From Sphingopyxis sp. (GTDB lineage: Bacteria > Pseudomonadota > Alphaproteobacteria > Sphingomonadales > Sphingomonadaceae), in NCBI GenBank assembly GCA_030145715.1, contig JAIXHQ010000018.1, positions 1 through 63,136 on the forward strand: a stretch of DNA of 63,136 bases. Direction: 5' to 3'. Both the position numbers and the translations under genes were made by a program. The stretch's first letter is position 1, and each line of letters starts with the position of its first letter. The notes below the pieces were generated by a model. It saw only the letters and a program-made list of their open reading frames with translations, made no database searches and was not told where the DNA came from. Of this stretch, positions 36,896-46,283 are shown in pieces.

Positions 36896-37699
36896 TCAGC
36901 CCTGGACGATAGCGCCCGCGCCCGAATTGTCCGACTGAAGGCCTGTCTTGAGATAGGATCGCGCGCTGCCTTCCAGCACGATCGCGGTCAGCACACCGGA
37001 TTTATAGGCGCCTGTATCGATGCCGATCCGGTTCGGCCATTCGCTGACATCGTCGTAGATCGTGTGACCGTGGACGACCATCACTCCATGGTCGCGGCCA
37101 TCATCGAGGAATTCCTCGCGTATCCAGCGCAGGTCCGCCAGCGTCTGTTTCTGCAACGGCACACCCGGACGGATGCCCGCATGGACAAAGGCATAGCCGC
37201 CGATTTCGATGACATCTTCGCCCATTCCCAGAAACCGGACGTGACTTTCAGGAACCATGGTGGGGAGCAGCCCCGCGACATTCTCGACACTGGTTTCCGC
37301 CAGCGCGATGTCGCTGTTCCAATAGCTGTTCACGGTCGCGTCGCCCCCGATCCGCATGAAATAGCGCAGCCGCCGGACATCGCCGGTCAGCGCGGCCAGA
37401 AAACATTCCTCGTGATTGCCGATCAACAGGCGCAGGTCGGCGAATTGTTCGCGAAGACCGATGGCGCGTTCGATCACATCGGCCGACTTCGGCCCCCGAT
37501 CGACGAGATCGCCCAGCAGGATCAGGGTGATGTGATCGGCGGGGCGGGCAGCGACATCTGCAAGAATCTGTTCGATTAACTGCGCAAACAGGTCGTCGCG
37601 TCCATGAATGTCCCCGATCGCGTAAACGCGCTGTCCATCGGGAATGGCAAAGCTGCCCCGCGCCTTTACGGCCGCCTTCCCTTTACGCTTCCAAAACAT
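36896..37699 (-). CDS. Metallophosphoesterase, serine/threonine protein phosphatase-like
   Basis: 267 residues from ATG 37699 (MFWKRKGK); ATG 37738 would add a short hydrophobic stretch. The calcineurin-type motifs are intact: GDIHG, GDLVDRG, GNHEE and, near the C-terminus, VVHGHT with GIDTGAYKSG. It is a two-metal phosphoesterase. Members with this length act as PPP-type protein phosphatases or as ApaH-like diadenosine tetraphosphatases; I cannot choose from sequence alone. It converges on the epimerase gene. Confidence 0.88.
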   Translation of the reverse strand: MFWKRKGKAAVKARGSFAIPDGQRVYAIGDIHGRDDLFAQLIEQILADVAARPADHITLILLGDLVDRGPKSADVIERAIGLREQFADLRLLIGNHEECFLAALTGDVRRLRYFMRIGGDATVNSYWNSDIALAETSVENVAGLLPTMVPESHVRFLGMGEDVIEIGGYAFVHAGIRPGVPLQKQTLADLRWIREEFLDDGRDHGVMVVHGHTIYDDVSEWPNRIGIDTGAYKSGVLTAIVLEGSARSYLKTGLQSDNSGAGAIVQG

Positions 37700-37949
37700 G
37701 AGCAGGTAGACCGTTCCAAATATGAAGACCCGCAGCAACGTCGTGGAAATCGCGGCTCGTGCTTGCCGGTTCTTTTACCCCCGCAGCCACGCGGAAACAA
37801 TATACGCCTGACAGCGTCTGGCGTTGCTTCATGTCATTGCACCGCACCATGCGATCCGCAATGACGTTTTAAGGGTGTCGCAAGCTTTGTCGCTTAACCG
37901 GGCATTAGGCAGTAAGCTCATGCCATCAAGATACAGAGAGTCGTTTGAA

Positions 37950-39065
37950 ATGAAAGTCATGACGGTTTTCGGCACCCGTCCCGAAGCGATCAAGATGTTC
38001 CCGGTGGTCCACGCGCTGCGCGATCACGCAGGGATTGCAGCGCGCGTGTGCGTGACCGCGCAGCACCGGCAGATGCTCGATCAGGTCTTGGAGATCGCGG
38101 GCATCACGCCTGACATCGATCTGGATGTCATGCAGGCGAACCAGACATTGGACGGCCTGCTCGCGCGATTGGTCGTCGGCCTTGGCGAGACGTTCGACGC
38201 CGAAAAACCCGACCGCATCCTGGTGCATGGCGATACGCTGACGACGATGGCCGCGACGCTTGCCGCCTATTTCCGTAAGATTCCCGTGGGTCATGTCGAA
38301 GCGGGCTTGCGCAGCGGCAACATCTATCACCCCTGGCCCGAAGAGGTGAACCGCAAGGTTACGGGCGCCGTCGCCGACCTGCATTTCGCACCGACACGGA
38401 CCGCCGCGAATGCCCTGATCGCGGAGAATGTTCCCGCCGACCGCATCCATATTACCGGCAACACCGTCATCGACGCCCTGCTTGCCACGACAGCGCGTAT
38501 CGAGGCGGAGCCGTCACTGGCGGCGGCGCTGGACCCGCTGGTCAGCCGCTTCGCGGACAAGCGCATCATTGCCGTCACGTCGCACAGGCGAGAGAATTTC
38601 GGTGACGGGATGAAGGCCATTGCCGACGCAATCGCAGGGATCGCGGCACGCGACGACGTCGCGGTCATATTTCCGATCCACCCCAACCCGCATGTGCGCA
38701 GCGCGATGGAGCCCATATTGGACAATCTTGCCAATGTTGCGCTGATCGATCCGCTCGATTATCCTCATTTCGTCCGCCTGCTTGCCATCAGCGAACTGGT
38801 GCTGACCGACAGCGGCGGCGTGCAGGAGGAGGCACCCTCGCTTGGCAAGCCGGTACTTGTGATGCGCGAGACAACCGAACGCCCAGAAGGCATAGAAGCC
38901 GGCACCGCGCGGCTTGTCGGCACCGACAAACAGCGTATCGTTTCCGAAATTTTCAAGCTTTTGGACGATAAGGACGCCTATTCCGCCATGGCCCGCGCCC
39001 ACAATCCGTTCGGCGACGGCACGGCGGCAAAACAGATTGCGGAGATAGTCGCGCGTGCCCATTGA
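37950..39065 (+). CDS. wecB: UDP-N-acetylglucosamine 2-epimerase (non-hydrolysing)
   Basis: 371 residues from ATG 37950 (MKVMTVFGTRPEAIKM), the conserved N-terminus of the family. Further signatures are HGDTLTTMAATLAAY, GHVEAGLRSG, PEEVNRKVTGA, SHRRENFG and TDSGGVQEEAPSLG. It interconverts UDP-GlcNAc and UDP-ManNAc and supplies WecC. The wecC ATG lies 1 nt after its stop. Confidence 0.95.
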   Translation: MKVMTVFGTRPEAIKMFPVVHALRDHAGIAARVCVTAQHRQMLDQVLEIAGITPDIDLDVMQANQTLDGLLARLVVGLGETFDAEKPDRILVHGDTLTTMAATLAAYFRKIPVGHVEAGLRSGNIYHPWPEEVNRKVTGAVADLHFAPTRTAANALIAENVPADRIHITGNTVIDALLATTARIEAEPSLAAALDPLVSRFADKRIIAVTSHRRENFGDGMKAIADAIAGIAARDDVAVIFPIHPNPHVRSAMEPILDNLANVALIDPLDYPHFVRLLAISELVLTDSGGVQEEAPSLGKPVLVMRETTERPEGIEAGTARLVGTDKQRIVSEIFKLLDDKDAYSAMARAHNPFGDGTAAKQIAEIVARAH

Positions 39066-39066
39066 T

Positions 39067-40350
39067 ATGGAACAGACGGTAACGGTCCTTGGCCTTGGCT
39101 ATATCGGCCTCCCCACTGCTGCGCTGATTGCGCGTTCGGGCTGCCGGGTCACGGGCATCGATGTCAGCCGGTCGGTTGTCGAGACGGTCAACAGCGGGAG
39201 GGTCCATATCGAGGAAGTCGATCTGGACGGCCTGGTTCAGGGCGTCGTGTCGCGCGGCGCGCTCACCGCTTCGACCGAGGTCGCGCCCGCCGATGTCTTC
39301 GTGATCGCGGTTCCGACCCCGCACGACGACGATCATCGCCCCGACGTCAGCCATGTTCTCTCCGCCGCCCGCGCGATCGCGGCGAAGCTGGAGGTCGGCA
39401 ATCTGGTGATCCTCGAATCGACATCGCCGGTCGGCACGACCGAGCAGGTCGCGGCACTGATCGCCGAACTGCGCCCGGACCTTAAAGTGCCGGGTGCCTG
39501 TGCCGGCGCCGCCGACATCTTCATCGCCTATTGCCCGGAACGGGTGCTGCCGGGCCGCATCCTTGTCGAACTCGTCGACAACGACCGCTGCATCGGCGGC
39601 ATCACTCCGCGCTGCGCCCGGCGCGCGATGACATTCTATCGTCAGTTCGTTCGGGGCGCCTGTGTCACCACATCGGCCCGCGCCGCCGAAATGGTGAAGC
39701 TGGTCGAAAACAGCTATCGCGACGTCAACATCGCGTTCGCCAACGAACTGTCAATGATGGCCGAACAAATGGGTGTCGATGTCTGGGAGGTTATCCGCCT
39801 CGCCAACCGGCATCCGCGCGTCAACATCCTTCAGCCCGGCCCCGGTGTCGGGGGGCATTGTATCGCGGTCGATCCCTGGTTTCTGGTTCATGGTGCGCCC
39901 AAACACAGCCGCCTGATCCGCACCGCGCGTGAGGTCAACCTGGCCAAGACCGCGCATGTTATCGGCGCCGCCGAAATGCTGGTGTCGCAAAATCCCGGCG
40001 CGCGCGTTGCGTGCCTGGGCCTGGCGTTCAAGCCGAACATCGACGATTTCCGCGAAAGTCCGGCGGTCGAGGTTGCCGCCGCGTTGGCGCGCCGTTTCGG
40101 AAAGCGGGTTCAGATCGTCGAACCCTATGCCCGCGATCTGCCGGCCGAATTTGCGGGGACCGGCGCCGACCTGATCGACCTCGACAGTGCCCTCGCGGGC
40201 TGTGACCTGCTGATCGTGCTGGTCGATCATGAACTGTTCAAATCGATTCCGCTGGAGGAACGCAGCGACAAGATCGTCTATGATACGCGCGGATTATGGC
40301 TCGATCAGCCGGGGCCCGGTAGCGGCAGCCGCCTGCATCGCGCAGCCTGA
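39067..40350 (+). CDS. wecC: UDP-N-acetyl-D-mannosamine dehydrogenase
   Basis: 427 residues from ATG 39067 (MEQTVTVLGLGYIGLP). A GTG at 39055 overlapping wecB by 11 nt is the alternative. VIAVPTPH, ESTSPVGTTEQV, VENSYRDVNIAFANEL and the catalytic-Cys segment GPGVGGHCIAVDPWF identify it as WecC rather than Ugd. It makes UDP-ManNAcA for an exopolysaccharide or O-antigen-like polymer. wecB-wecC form an operon with the ManA-like gene. Confidence 0.93.
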   Translation: MEQTVTVLGLGYIGLPTAALIARSGCRVTGIDVSRSVVETVNSGRVHIEEVDLDGLVQGVVSRGALTASTEVAPADVFVIAVPTPHDDDHRPDVSHVLSAARAIAAKLEVGNLVILESTSPVGTTEQVAALIAELRPDLKVPGACAGAADIFIAYCPERVLPGRILVELVDNDRCIGGITPRCARRAMTFYRQFVRGACVTTSARAAEMVKLVENSYRDVNIAFANELSMMAEQMGVDVWEVIRLANRHPRVNILQPGPGVGGHCIAVDPWFLVHGAPKHSRLIRTAREVNLAKTAHVIGAAEMLVSQNPGARVACLGLAFKPNIDDFRESPAVEVAAALARRFGKRVQIVEPYARDLPAEFAGTGADLIDLDSALAGCDLLIVLVDHELFKSIPLEERSDKIVYDTRGLWLDQPGPGSGSRLHRAA

Positions 40351-40399
40351 CGAGTTCGTGCGCTTGACGCCCCGCCAGGATTTCCAGAAAAAGGCGCGG

Positions 40400-41206
40400 A
40401 TGCCACGGCGTCTGGAACCTTTCGTCGTCGAAAAGCCATGGGGACGCACCGACATATCGCGCGCGTTCGGCGATTTCGGCGAACGCGCGATCGGTGAGAT
40501 ATGGTTTACCGACCCCGACGGCCGTGCGTCGCAGATTCTGGTCAAATTTCTTTTCACCTCGGAACGCCTTTCGATCCAAGTCCATCCTGATGGCGACGCT
40601 GCGAAAGGCGTGGGCCTTCCGTCCGGAAAGGACGAATGCTGGCTGGTGCTGGCCGCCGATCCGGGAGCCGAGCTGGGCGTCGGCCTGAAGCGAAGCGCCG
40701 ACCGTAGCGATCTGCGCGATGCCGCTCTTGACGGATCGATCGCTGAATTGATTGACTGGCGAACCGCGGCAGTCAATGACTTCATCTATAATCCCGCCGG
40801 AACGATCCATGCCATGGGCGCGGGGCTGACAGTCGTGGAAATTCAGCAGAATATCAACTGCACCTATCGCCTTTATGACTATGGCCGCACGCGCGCCCTG
40901 CATCTGGATGAGGGATTGGCGGTTGCGAGACTGGAACCCGGGCCCGATCCGCGCGACTGCCGCGTCGATCCCCGCTCGGATCAAAGGCTGGTGGATGGTC
41001 CGCATTTCCATGTCCTGCACCTGACCGGCCCGATCGATCGGTCCGCGATCTCGGCGGCGGCGGGCGAGTTTATCTTTGTGCCGCTATCGTCGGGTTGTTA
41101 TGCTGCGGGCGAGGCATTGCATCTAGGCGACGCGGTCGTAATCGAAGACCCTGCATTGATCGACATCGCAGGCGGCGCGCGCGCCCTTCTGACCTGGCCT
41201 GCCTGA
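40400..41206 (+). CDS. Class I mannose-6-phosphate isomerase family protein (ManA-like)
   Basis: 268 residues from ATG 40400 ([18 protein letters not shown]); GTG 40358 is possible. [27 protein letters not shown] and PAGTIHAMG provide the cupin metal ligands (His, Glu) expected of type I phosphomannose isomerases. It is shorter than E. coli ManA (391 aa), lacking the helical insertion, like other short alphaproteobacterial forms. It probably links fructose-6-P and mannose-6-P to GDP-mannose supply for the same polysaccharide. Confidence 0.82.
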   Translation: MPRRLEPFVVEKPWGRTDISRAFGDFGERAIGEIWFTDPDGRASQILVKFLFTSERLSIQVHPDGDAAKGVGLPSGKDECWLVLAADPGAELGVGLKRSADRSDLRDAALDGSIAELIDWRTAAVNDFIYNPAGTIHAMGAGLTVVEIQQNINCTYRLYDYGRTRALHLDEGLAVARLEPGPDPRDCRVDPRSDQRLVDGPHFHVLHLTGPIDRSAISAAAGEFIFVPLSSGCYAAGEALHLGDAVVIEDPALIDIAGGARALLTWPA

Positions 41207-41261
41207 AGGGCGGACGCCCCTCCCCTTGCGGCCCCGCCCGCCATCTCCCATATCCCGCTGC

Positions 41262-41828
41262 ATGACGAACCCTCATGCGCAAAGTGCCGCGCCCTGGCAC
41301 GGAACCACCATTCTGTCCGCCCGCAGTTCCGGAAAGGTCGTCATTATCGGCGACGGCCAGGTCTCGATGGGACAGACGGTAATGAAGCCCAACGCCCGCA
41401 AGGTCCGCCGCCTGCATGACGGCAGCGTCATCGGGGGTTTTGCCGGCGCGACGGCCGACGCCTTCACCCTGTTCGAACGGCTGGAAGCAAAGCTAGAACG
41501 CCACAATGGCCAATTGCTCCGTGCCGCGGTCGAACTTGCCAAGGACTGGCGCACGGACAAATATCTTCGTAATCTGGAAGCGATGATGATCGTCGCCGAC
41601 AAGGAAGTGACGCTGGTCATCACCGGCAACGGCGACGTGCTGGAACCCAGGGGCGGCATCGCTGCGATCGGCTCCGGCGGCAATTTCGCCCTGTCCGCCG
41701 CCCGCGCACTGGTCGATTATGAAAAAGATCCCGAAAGGCTCGTCCGCAAGGCGATGGAGGTCGCCGCCGACATCTGCGTCTACACGAACGACCAGTTCAC
41801 CCAAGAAATCATCGAAATTCAGGCATAA
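41262..41828 (+). CDS. hslV: ATP-dependent protease subunit HslV (ClpQ)
   Basis: 188 residues from ATG 41262. The catalytic N-terminal Thr is expected at residue 15 in [20 protein letters not shown], so there is a 14-residue propeptide instead of a lone Met. [18 protein letters not shown] and [15 protein letters not shown] are conserved. It forms the dodecameric peptidase core of HslUV. hslU follows after 4 nt. Confidence 0.96.
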   Translation: MTNPHAQSAAPWHGTTILSARSSGKVVIIGDGQVSMGQTVMKPNARKVRRLHDGSVIGGFAGATADAFTLFERLEAKLERHNGQLLRAAVELAKDWRTDKYLRNLEAMMIVADKEVTLVITGNGDVLEPRGGIAAIGSGGNFALSAARALVDYEKDPERLVRKAMEVAADICVYTNDQFTQEIIEIQA

Positions 41829-41832
41829 TCAC

Positions 41833-43134
41833 ATGAACAAGGATCTGACTCCCAAGGCGATCGTCGCCGCGCTCGACACGCATATCATCGGCCAGGATGC
41901 CGCCAAGCGCGCTGTCGCCGTAGCGCTTCGCAACCGTTGGCGCCGTCAGCAGCTTTCGCCCGACCTGCGCGATGAGGTCAGCCCCAAGAATATCCTGATG
42001 ATCGGCCCAACGGGCTGCGGCAAGACCGAAATTTCGCGTCGACTGGCAAAGCTGGCCGACGCGCCCTTCATCAAGGTCGAGGCGACGAAATTCACCGAGG
42101 TCGGCTATGTCGGCCGTGACGTCGAACAAATAGCGCGCGACCTTGTCGAAGAAGCGGTACGACTTGAAAAGGATCGCCGCCGCGAAGCGGTGCGCGCCGC
42201 GGCAGAGGACGCCGCGATGGAACGCCTTCTCGACGCGCTGACCGGCAAGGGCGCAAGCGAGGCAACGCGCCAAAGCTTTCGCCAGCGCATCCGCGAAGGC
42301 CATCTGGACGACAATGAGGTCGAGATCGAAATTGCGGACGCCCCGAATATGCCGTTCGACCTTCCGGGTCAGCCGGGGCAGATGAATATGATAAATCTGT
42401 CGGACATGCTGGGCAAGGCGATGGGCGGGCTGCCCAAAAAGCGCCGCAAGCTCAGGGTGATCGACGCCGCCACGCGGCTGATCGAGGAAGAACAGGACAA
42501 ACGGCTGGATCAGGATGATGTGGCCCGCGTGGCCCTTGCCGATGCGGAAGCGAACGGCATCGTTTTCCTTGACGAGATCGACAAGATCGCAGTCAGCGAC
42601 GTGCGCGGCGGATCGGTGAGCCGCGAGGGCGTACAGCGCGACCTGCTGCCGCTGATCGAGGGAACCACCGTCGCCACCAAATATGGCCCGATGAAGACCG
42701 ACCATATCCTCTTCATCGCCTCAGGCGCCTTTCATGTCGCCAAGCCGAGCGACCTGCTGCCCGAATTGCAGGGCCGCCTTCCGATCCGCGTCGAATTGAG
42801 CGCGCTTGGCGAGGGCGATTTCATCCGCATCCTCAGTGAAACCAAGGCCGGTCTGCCCGAACAATATGTCGCGCTGCTCGGCACCGAGGGGGTGACGTTG
42901 AACTTCACCGACGACGCGATCGCCCGCGTTGCGAAACTGGCCGCCGACGTCAACGAAAAGGTCGAGAATATCGGCGCGCGCCGCCTTCAGACGATCATGG
43001 AGCGGCTGGTCGAAGAGATCAGCTTTACCGCGGAGGACGCGCCGGGCACGACACTCGAAATCGACGCCGCCTACGTCAACCAGCAGCTCGCGGACATAGT
43101 GGGCGATACCGACCTTAGCAAATATGTGCTTTAG
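41833..43134 (+). CDS. hslU: ATP-dependent protease ATPase subunit HslU (ClpY)
   Basis: 433 residues from ATG 41833 ([15 protein letters not shown]). Walker A GPTGCGKT, Walker [10 protein letters not shown], the pore motif GYVGRD and the C-terminal tail ending LSKYVL, which docks into HslV. The intermediate I-domain (residues 110-220) is present. It unfolds substrates for HslV in the cytosol and is transcribed with hslV. Confidence 0.97.
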   Translation: MNKDLTPKAIVAALDTHIIGQDAAKRAVAVALRNRWRRQQLSPDLRDEVSPKNILMIGPTGCGKTEISRRLAKLADAPFIKVEATKFTEVGYVGRDVEQIARDLVEEAVRLEKDRRREAVRAAAEDAAMERLLDALTGKGASEATRQSFRQRIREGHLDDNEVEIEIADAPNMPFDLPGQPGQMNMINLSDMLGKAMGGLPKKRRKLRVIDAATRLIEEEQDKRLDQDDVARVALADAEANGIVFLDEIDKIAVSDVRGGSVSREGVQRDLLPLIEGTTVATKYGPMKTDHILFIASGAFHVAKPSDLLPELQGRLPIRVELSALGEGDFIRILSETKAGLPEQYVALLGTEGVTLNFTDDAIARVAKLAADVNEKVENIGARRLQTIMERLVEEISFTAEDAPGTTLEIDAAYVNQQLADIVGDTDLSKYVL

Positions 43135-43324
43135 GTCGTAACGACGCCGATCGAGCGGACACTGTTCGCTCATCGGACCAGCGGGCACGGCCGCTTCCAG
43201 CGGTCCCAAATCTGCATCTTTTCAGCCGGTCGTTAACCGAACTTCATTTGACTTTTTCGTACCGTAAATGCGATGAATGCGCCGCAAGGTCGAACTGGGT
43301 CAAACGGCCGGCACGGAGACAGTA

Positions 43325-44191
43325 ATGGCAGATGAGGACGTCGCCCCCGAACAGGGCGAGTTGGCGATCACGCGCACCGGCGATCGGCTTCGGCTGGCGC
43401 GGGAGGCCGCGGGATTGTCGCTCGCCGATGTGGCGACGCGTACGCGCATCACCCAGCGCCACCTCGCCGCGATCGAAAAATCCGACTATTCCGAACTGCC
43501 GGGCCGCACCTATGCCACCGGCTTCGCGCGCGCCTATGCCCGTGCGGTCGATCTCTCGGAGGCCGAGATCGGCGCGTCCGTACGCCGTGAGCTCGAAGAA
43601 GATGCCTATGGCGCTCGTCCGGTTTACGAGGCCTATGAACCGACAGACCCGGCGCGCCTGCCGACTGCGCGGCTCACATGGACACTCGTGGTGATCGTGT
43701 TGGTTCTTATGTCGGCTTACGGCGTCTGGCGCTTTCTTTCGGTCGAGCCCGACGAGGCGCTGATCGCGGCGCAGAACCGCGCGGCCGACGAATCGGAAGC
43801 GCCGCAAAGCGATGGGGCAACTGCCCCCGCAACAAAGACCGGCCCGGCCGGGCAAGCCGCCGTTGCTGCAAGTGCGCCCGTCGTCCTGACCGGCATATCG
43901 GAAGTTTGGATCGGTTTCGACGATGCGGCGGGCAAGACCGAAAACTGGCGCACTCTCGACGCCGGCGAAACCTATCAGGTGCCGCCAGACTATATCGAGC
44001 AGTTCACGCTGCGCACGAGCATTCCGCAAGCCTTGAAGGTTACGGTCGGGGGCCGGGACATTGGCCCTGTCGGCCCCGCCGACACGCTGGTCAAAGGCGT
44101 ATCACTGAAGCCCGCCGACCTTGTTGCGCGCGCGGAAGGCAGCGGCACCCCCGCTGCCCCGCGACCAGGGTTGCCGCAGCCGAAGGGCTAA
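43325..44191 (+). CDS. rodZ: RodZ-like helix-turn-helix membrane protein (DUF4115)
   Basis: 288 residues from ATG 43325. The N-terminal HTH_25 domain (GDRLRLAREAAGLSLADVAT, then HLAAIEKSDYSELPGRTY) precedes one TM helix (TWTLVVIVLVLMSAYGVW, about residues 118-135), an Ala/Thr-rich linker and a periplasmic DUF4115 domain (SEVWIGFDDAAGK...RTLDAGETYQVP). This is the RodZ architecture, which links MreB to the elongasome. It lies between hslU and cpoB. Confidence 0.88.
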   Translation: MADEDVAPEQGELAITRTGDRLRLAREAAGLSLADVATRTRITQRHLAAIEKSDYSELPGRTYATGFARAYARAVDLSEAEIGASVRRELEEDAYGARPVYEAYEPTDPARLPTARLTWTLVVIVLVLMSAYGVWRFLSVEPDEALIAAQNRAADESEAPQSDGATAPATKTGPAGQAAVAASAPVVLTGISEVWIGFDDAAGKTENWRTLDAGETYQVPPDYIEQFTLRTSIPQALKVTVGGRDIGPVGPADTLVKGVSLKPADLVARAEGSGTPAAPRPGLPQPKG

Positions 44192-44305
44192 ATCGGCAAT
44201 CGTTCGACCCGGACAGAGCGGCGGTGCGCCGAAATGCGTTTGCGCTGTCGCCATCTGCCGCGTTATGAGCGGCGAAATGGTTAATTTGTGGGAGCCCGAC
44301 GGCGG

Positions 44306-45244
44306 ATGAAGATGCGTTATATTACTTTGCTGGGGGCTGCGGCGGTGGCACTTCTTGCGGGCGCACCCTTGCAGGCTCAGGAAGGCGCGATCGACAAAAG
44401 GGTCGAGCGGCTCGAAAAGGAATTGCGGGCGGTTCAGCGTTCGGTCTTTCCTGGCGGGAGCCCTACTTTCTTTGAAGGCGAGATCGCGCCCGACAATACG
44501 CCGGGAGAACGGGTACGCAGTAACGCTCCCGTCATCGATCTGACGGCGCGCGTCGATGCCCTGGAAAGCCAGTTGCAGACGCTGACCGGCCAGACGGAAC
44601 AAAACGCCTTTCAACTGCGTGAACTCGAAAAACGGTTTACGGCGTATAAGGCCGAAATGGACAAAAAATTCGCCGATCCTGCCGCGGCAACCACGACGAT
44701 GACGCCCGCCAGCCTCGCCCCCGCGGTGAAGGCCCCGGCGGCCCCGACTACCGTCGCGGCGACGCCGGTCAAGAAACCTGCCGCCAAGCCTGCTTCGACA
44801 GCGCCGGACGGCGCGCGGCTGGCGCTGGTCAAGAAGGTCGAGGTGCCCGCCAGCGGCAACGAAACCCAGGACGCCTATGATTATGGGTTCCGCCTGTGGG
44901 AAGCGAAACTCTATCCCGAGGCGCAGGTGCAGTTGAAACAGGTCGTGACCAAATGGCCGAAAAGCAGCCAGGCCAGCTTTGCTCAGAATCTGTTGGGCCG
45001 CGCCTATCTGGACGAGGGCAAGCCCAGCCTTGCCGCCGTTGCCTTTTACAATAATTACAAGGATCGTCCCAGCGGGGCGCGTGCGCCGCACAGCCTGATG
45101 TACATGGGGGTCGCGCTCGACAAGCTGGGTCGCAAGGCTGACGCTTGCAAGGCGTTCCGCGAACTTGACGAGGTTTACGGCGGCAAGACACCGCAGGACG
45201 TCCGGACCGATGCAGCCGCCGCAAAAGCAAAAGCAGGCTGCTGA
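44306..45244 (+). CDS. cpoB: Tol-Pal-associated periplasmic protein CpoB (YbgF)
   Basis: 312 residues from ATG 44306. Signal peptide (ending LQA-Q, about residue 24), N-terminal coiled coil (RVERLEKELRAVQRS; LESQLQTLTGQTEQNAFQL), an Ala/Pro/Thr-rich linker and C-terminal TPR repeats (YDYGFRLWEAKLYPEAQVQL). This matches CpoB, which coordinates the Tol complex with septal peptidoglycan synthesis. Here it sits with tilS and ftsH and not beside tolB-pal. Its 3' end overlaps tilS by 35 nt. Confidence 0.9.
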   Translation: MKMRYITLLGAAAVALLAGAPLQAQEGAIDKRVERLEKELRAVQRSVFPGGSPTFFEGEIAPDNTPGERVRSNAPVIDLTARVDALESQLQTLTGQTEQNAFQLRELEKRFTAYKAEMDKKFADPAAATTTMTPASLAPAVKAPAAPTTVAATPVKKPAAKPASTAPDGARLALVKKVEVPASGNETQDAYDYGFRLWEAKLYPEAQVQLKQVVTKWPKSSQASFAQNLLGRAYLDEGKPSLAAVAFYNNYKDRPSGARAPHSLMYMGVALDKLGRKADACKAFRELDEVYGGKTPQDVRTDAAAAKAKAGC

Positions 45245-46202
45245 TCGCGACGCCGCCGATCGGCTGGCGGGCGACCTGGTCTCGCTCGCCGGCGACGATT
45301 GGCACCGCCTGCACTATGGCGTTGCCGTGTCGGGCGGTCCCGACAGCATGGCGCTGCTCTGGTTGATGGCGTCTTTGCTGCCTGGACAGATTTGGGGCGC
45401 GACGGTTGACCATGGCTTACGCAGAGGCTCTGATGACGAAGCGCGGATGGTCGCGGGCTTTTGCGAGCGCGAACATATTCCCCATTCGACGTTGCACCCA
45501 CCTGTGCCGATCACGGGGTCGCAGCAGGCGGCGGCACGGTCGGAACGTTACCGCCTGCTCGAACAATGGCGCGAGGCCAACGCACTGAACCATATCGTCA
45601 CCGCCCACCATGCGGATGACCAATTGGAAACCATCGTGATGCGCCTGAATCGCAGCAGCGGCGTCGGCGGACTTGCCGCCATTCGGGCCCGCAACGGCGT
45701 GATCCTGCGTCCCTTGCTGCATTGGCGCCGAAGCGAATTGATGCATCTGGCGTTCGAACAGGATCTGCCCTTCGTCGACGATCCGTCAAACAGCAACGAC
45801 CGGTTCGACCGGGCACGTCTGCGCCATGCCCTGCGCGCGCAGTCGGTGCTCGATCCCGCGGCGGCCGCGCGGTCGGCCGGATGGCTTGCCGAGGCGGACG
45901 AGGCGCTGGACTGGACCGTCGAGCGATTGATCGCATCCTGGCCCGACGCATCCGACATCGCGGTGATCCGTGACGAGGGCTATCCGCCCGAAATATTCCG
46001 CCGCATCGTCGCCCTGCGGTTGCGGGCGAACACACCGCACCTGGCGCTGCGCGGCGCGTCGCTGGACGGCGTGGTCGCCGCCATGCACAAGGGGCGCCGC
46101 GCGATGGTCGGCGCGCTGATGATCGACGCAGTTCGCGGCTTTGAAGGGACAATTTGGCGCATTTCTGCTGCGCCGCGCCGGAAAGCCCCTAAAAAGGGCT
46201 GA
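45210..46202 (+). CDS. tilS: tRNA(Ile)-lysidine synthetase
   Basis: 330 residues from ATG 45210. The PP-loop SGGPDSMALLWL (about residues 39-50) adenylates C34 of tRNA-Ile(CAU), and VDHGLRRGS and HHADDQLETIVMR are TilS signatures. The C-terminal extension of E. coli TilS is short here. The enzyme is essential for AUA decoding. It overlaps cpoB and is followed 81 nt later by ftsH, the common tilS-ftsH order. Confidence 0.94.
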   Translation: MQPPQKQKQAADRDAADRLAGDLVSLAGDDWHRLHYGVAVSGGPDSMALLWLMASLLPGQIWGATVDHGLRRGSDDEARMVAGFCEREHIPHSTLHPPVPITGSQQAAARSERYRLLEQWREANALNHIVTAHHADDQLETIVMRLNRSSGVGGLAAIRARNGVILRPLLHWRRSELMHLAFEQDLPFVDDPSNSNDRFDRARLRHALRAQSVLDPAAAARSAGWLAEADEALDWTVERLIASWPDASDIAVIRDEGYPPEIFRRIVALRLRANTPHLALRGASLDGVVAAMHKGRRAMVGALMIDAVRGFEGTIWRISAAPRRKAPKKG

Positions 46203-46283
46203 GAGGCTCATTGTCATTTAACCCGATTATCCTATCTTGTGCCGGTAGGAACGCAGTATCGCGCCGTTGAGGAAAGAATCCGA

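Noticed and set aside
43155..43172. GAGCGGAC/GTTCGCTC hairpin after hslU as a terminator
   Set aside because: The stem is plausible but has a 3-nt loop and no T-run, so not called.
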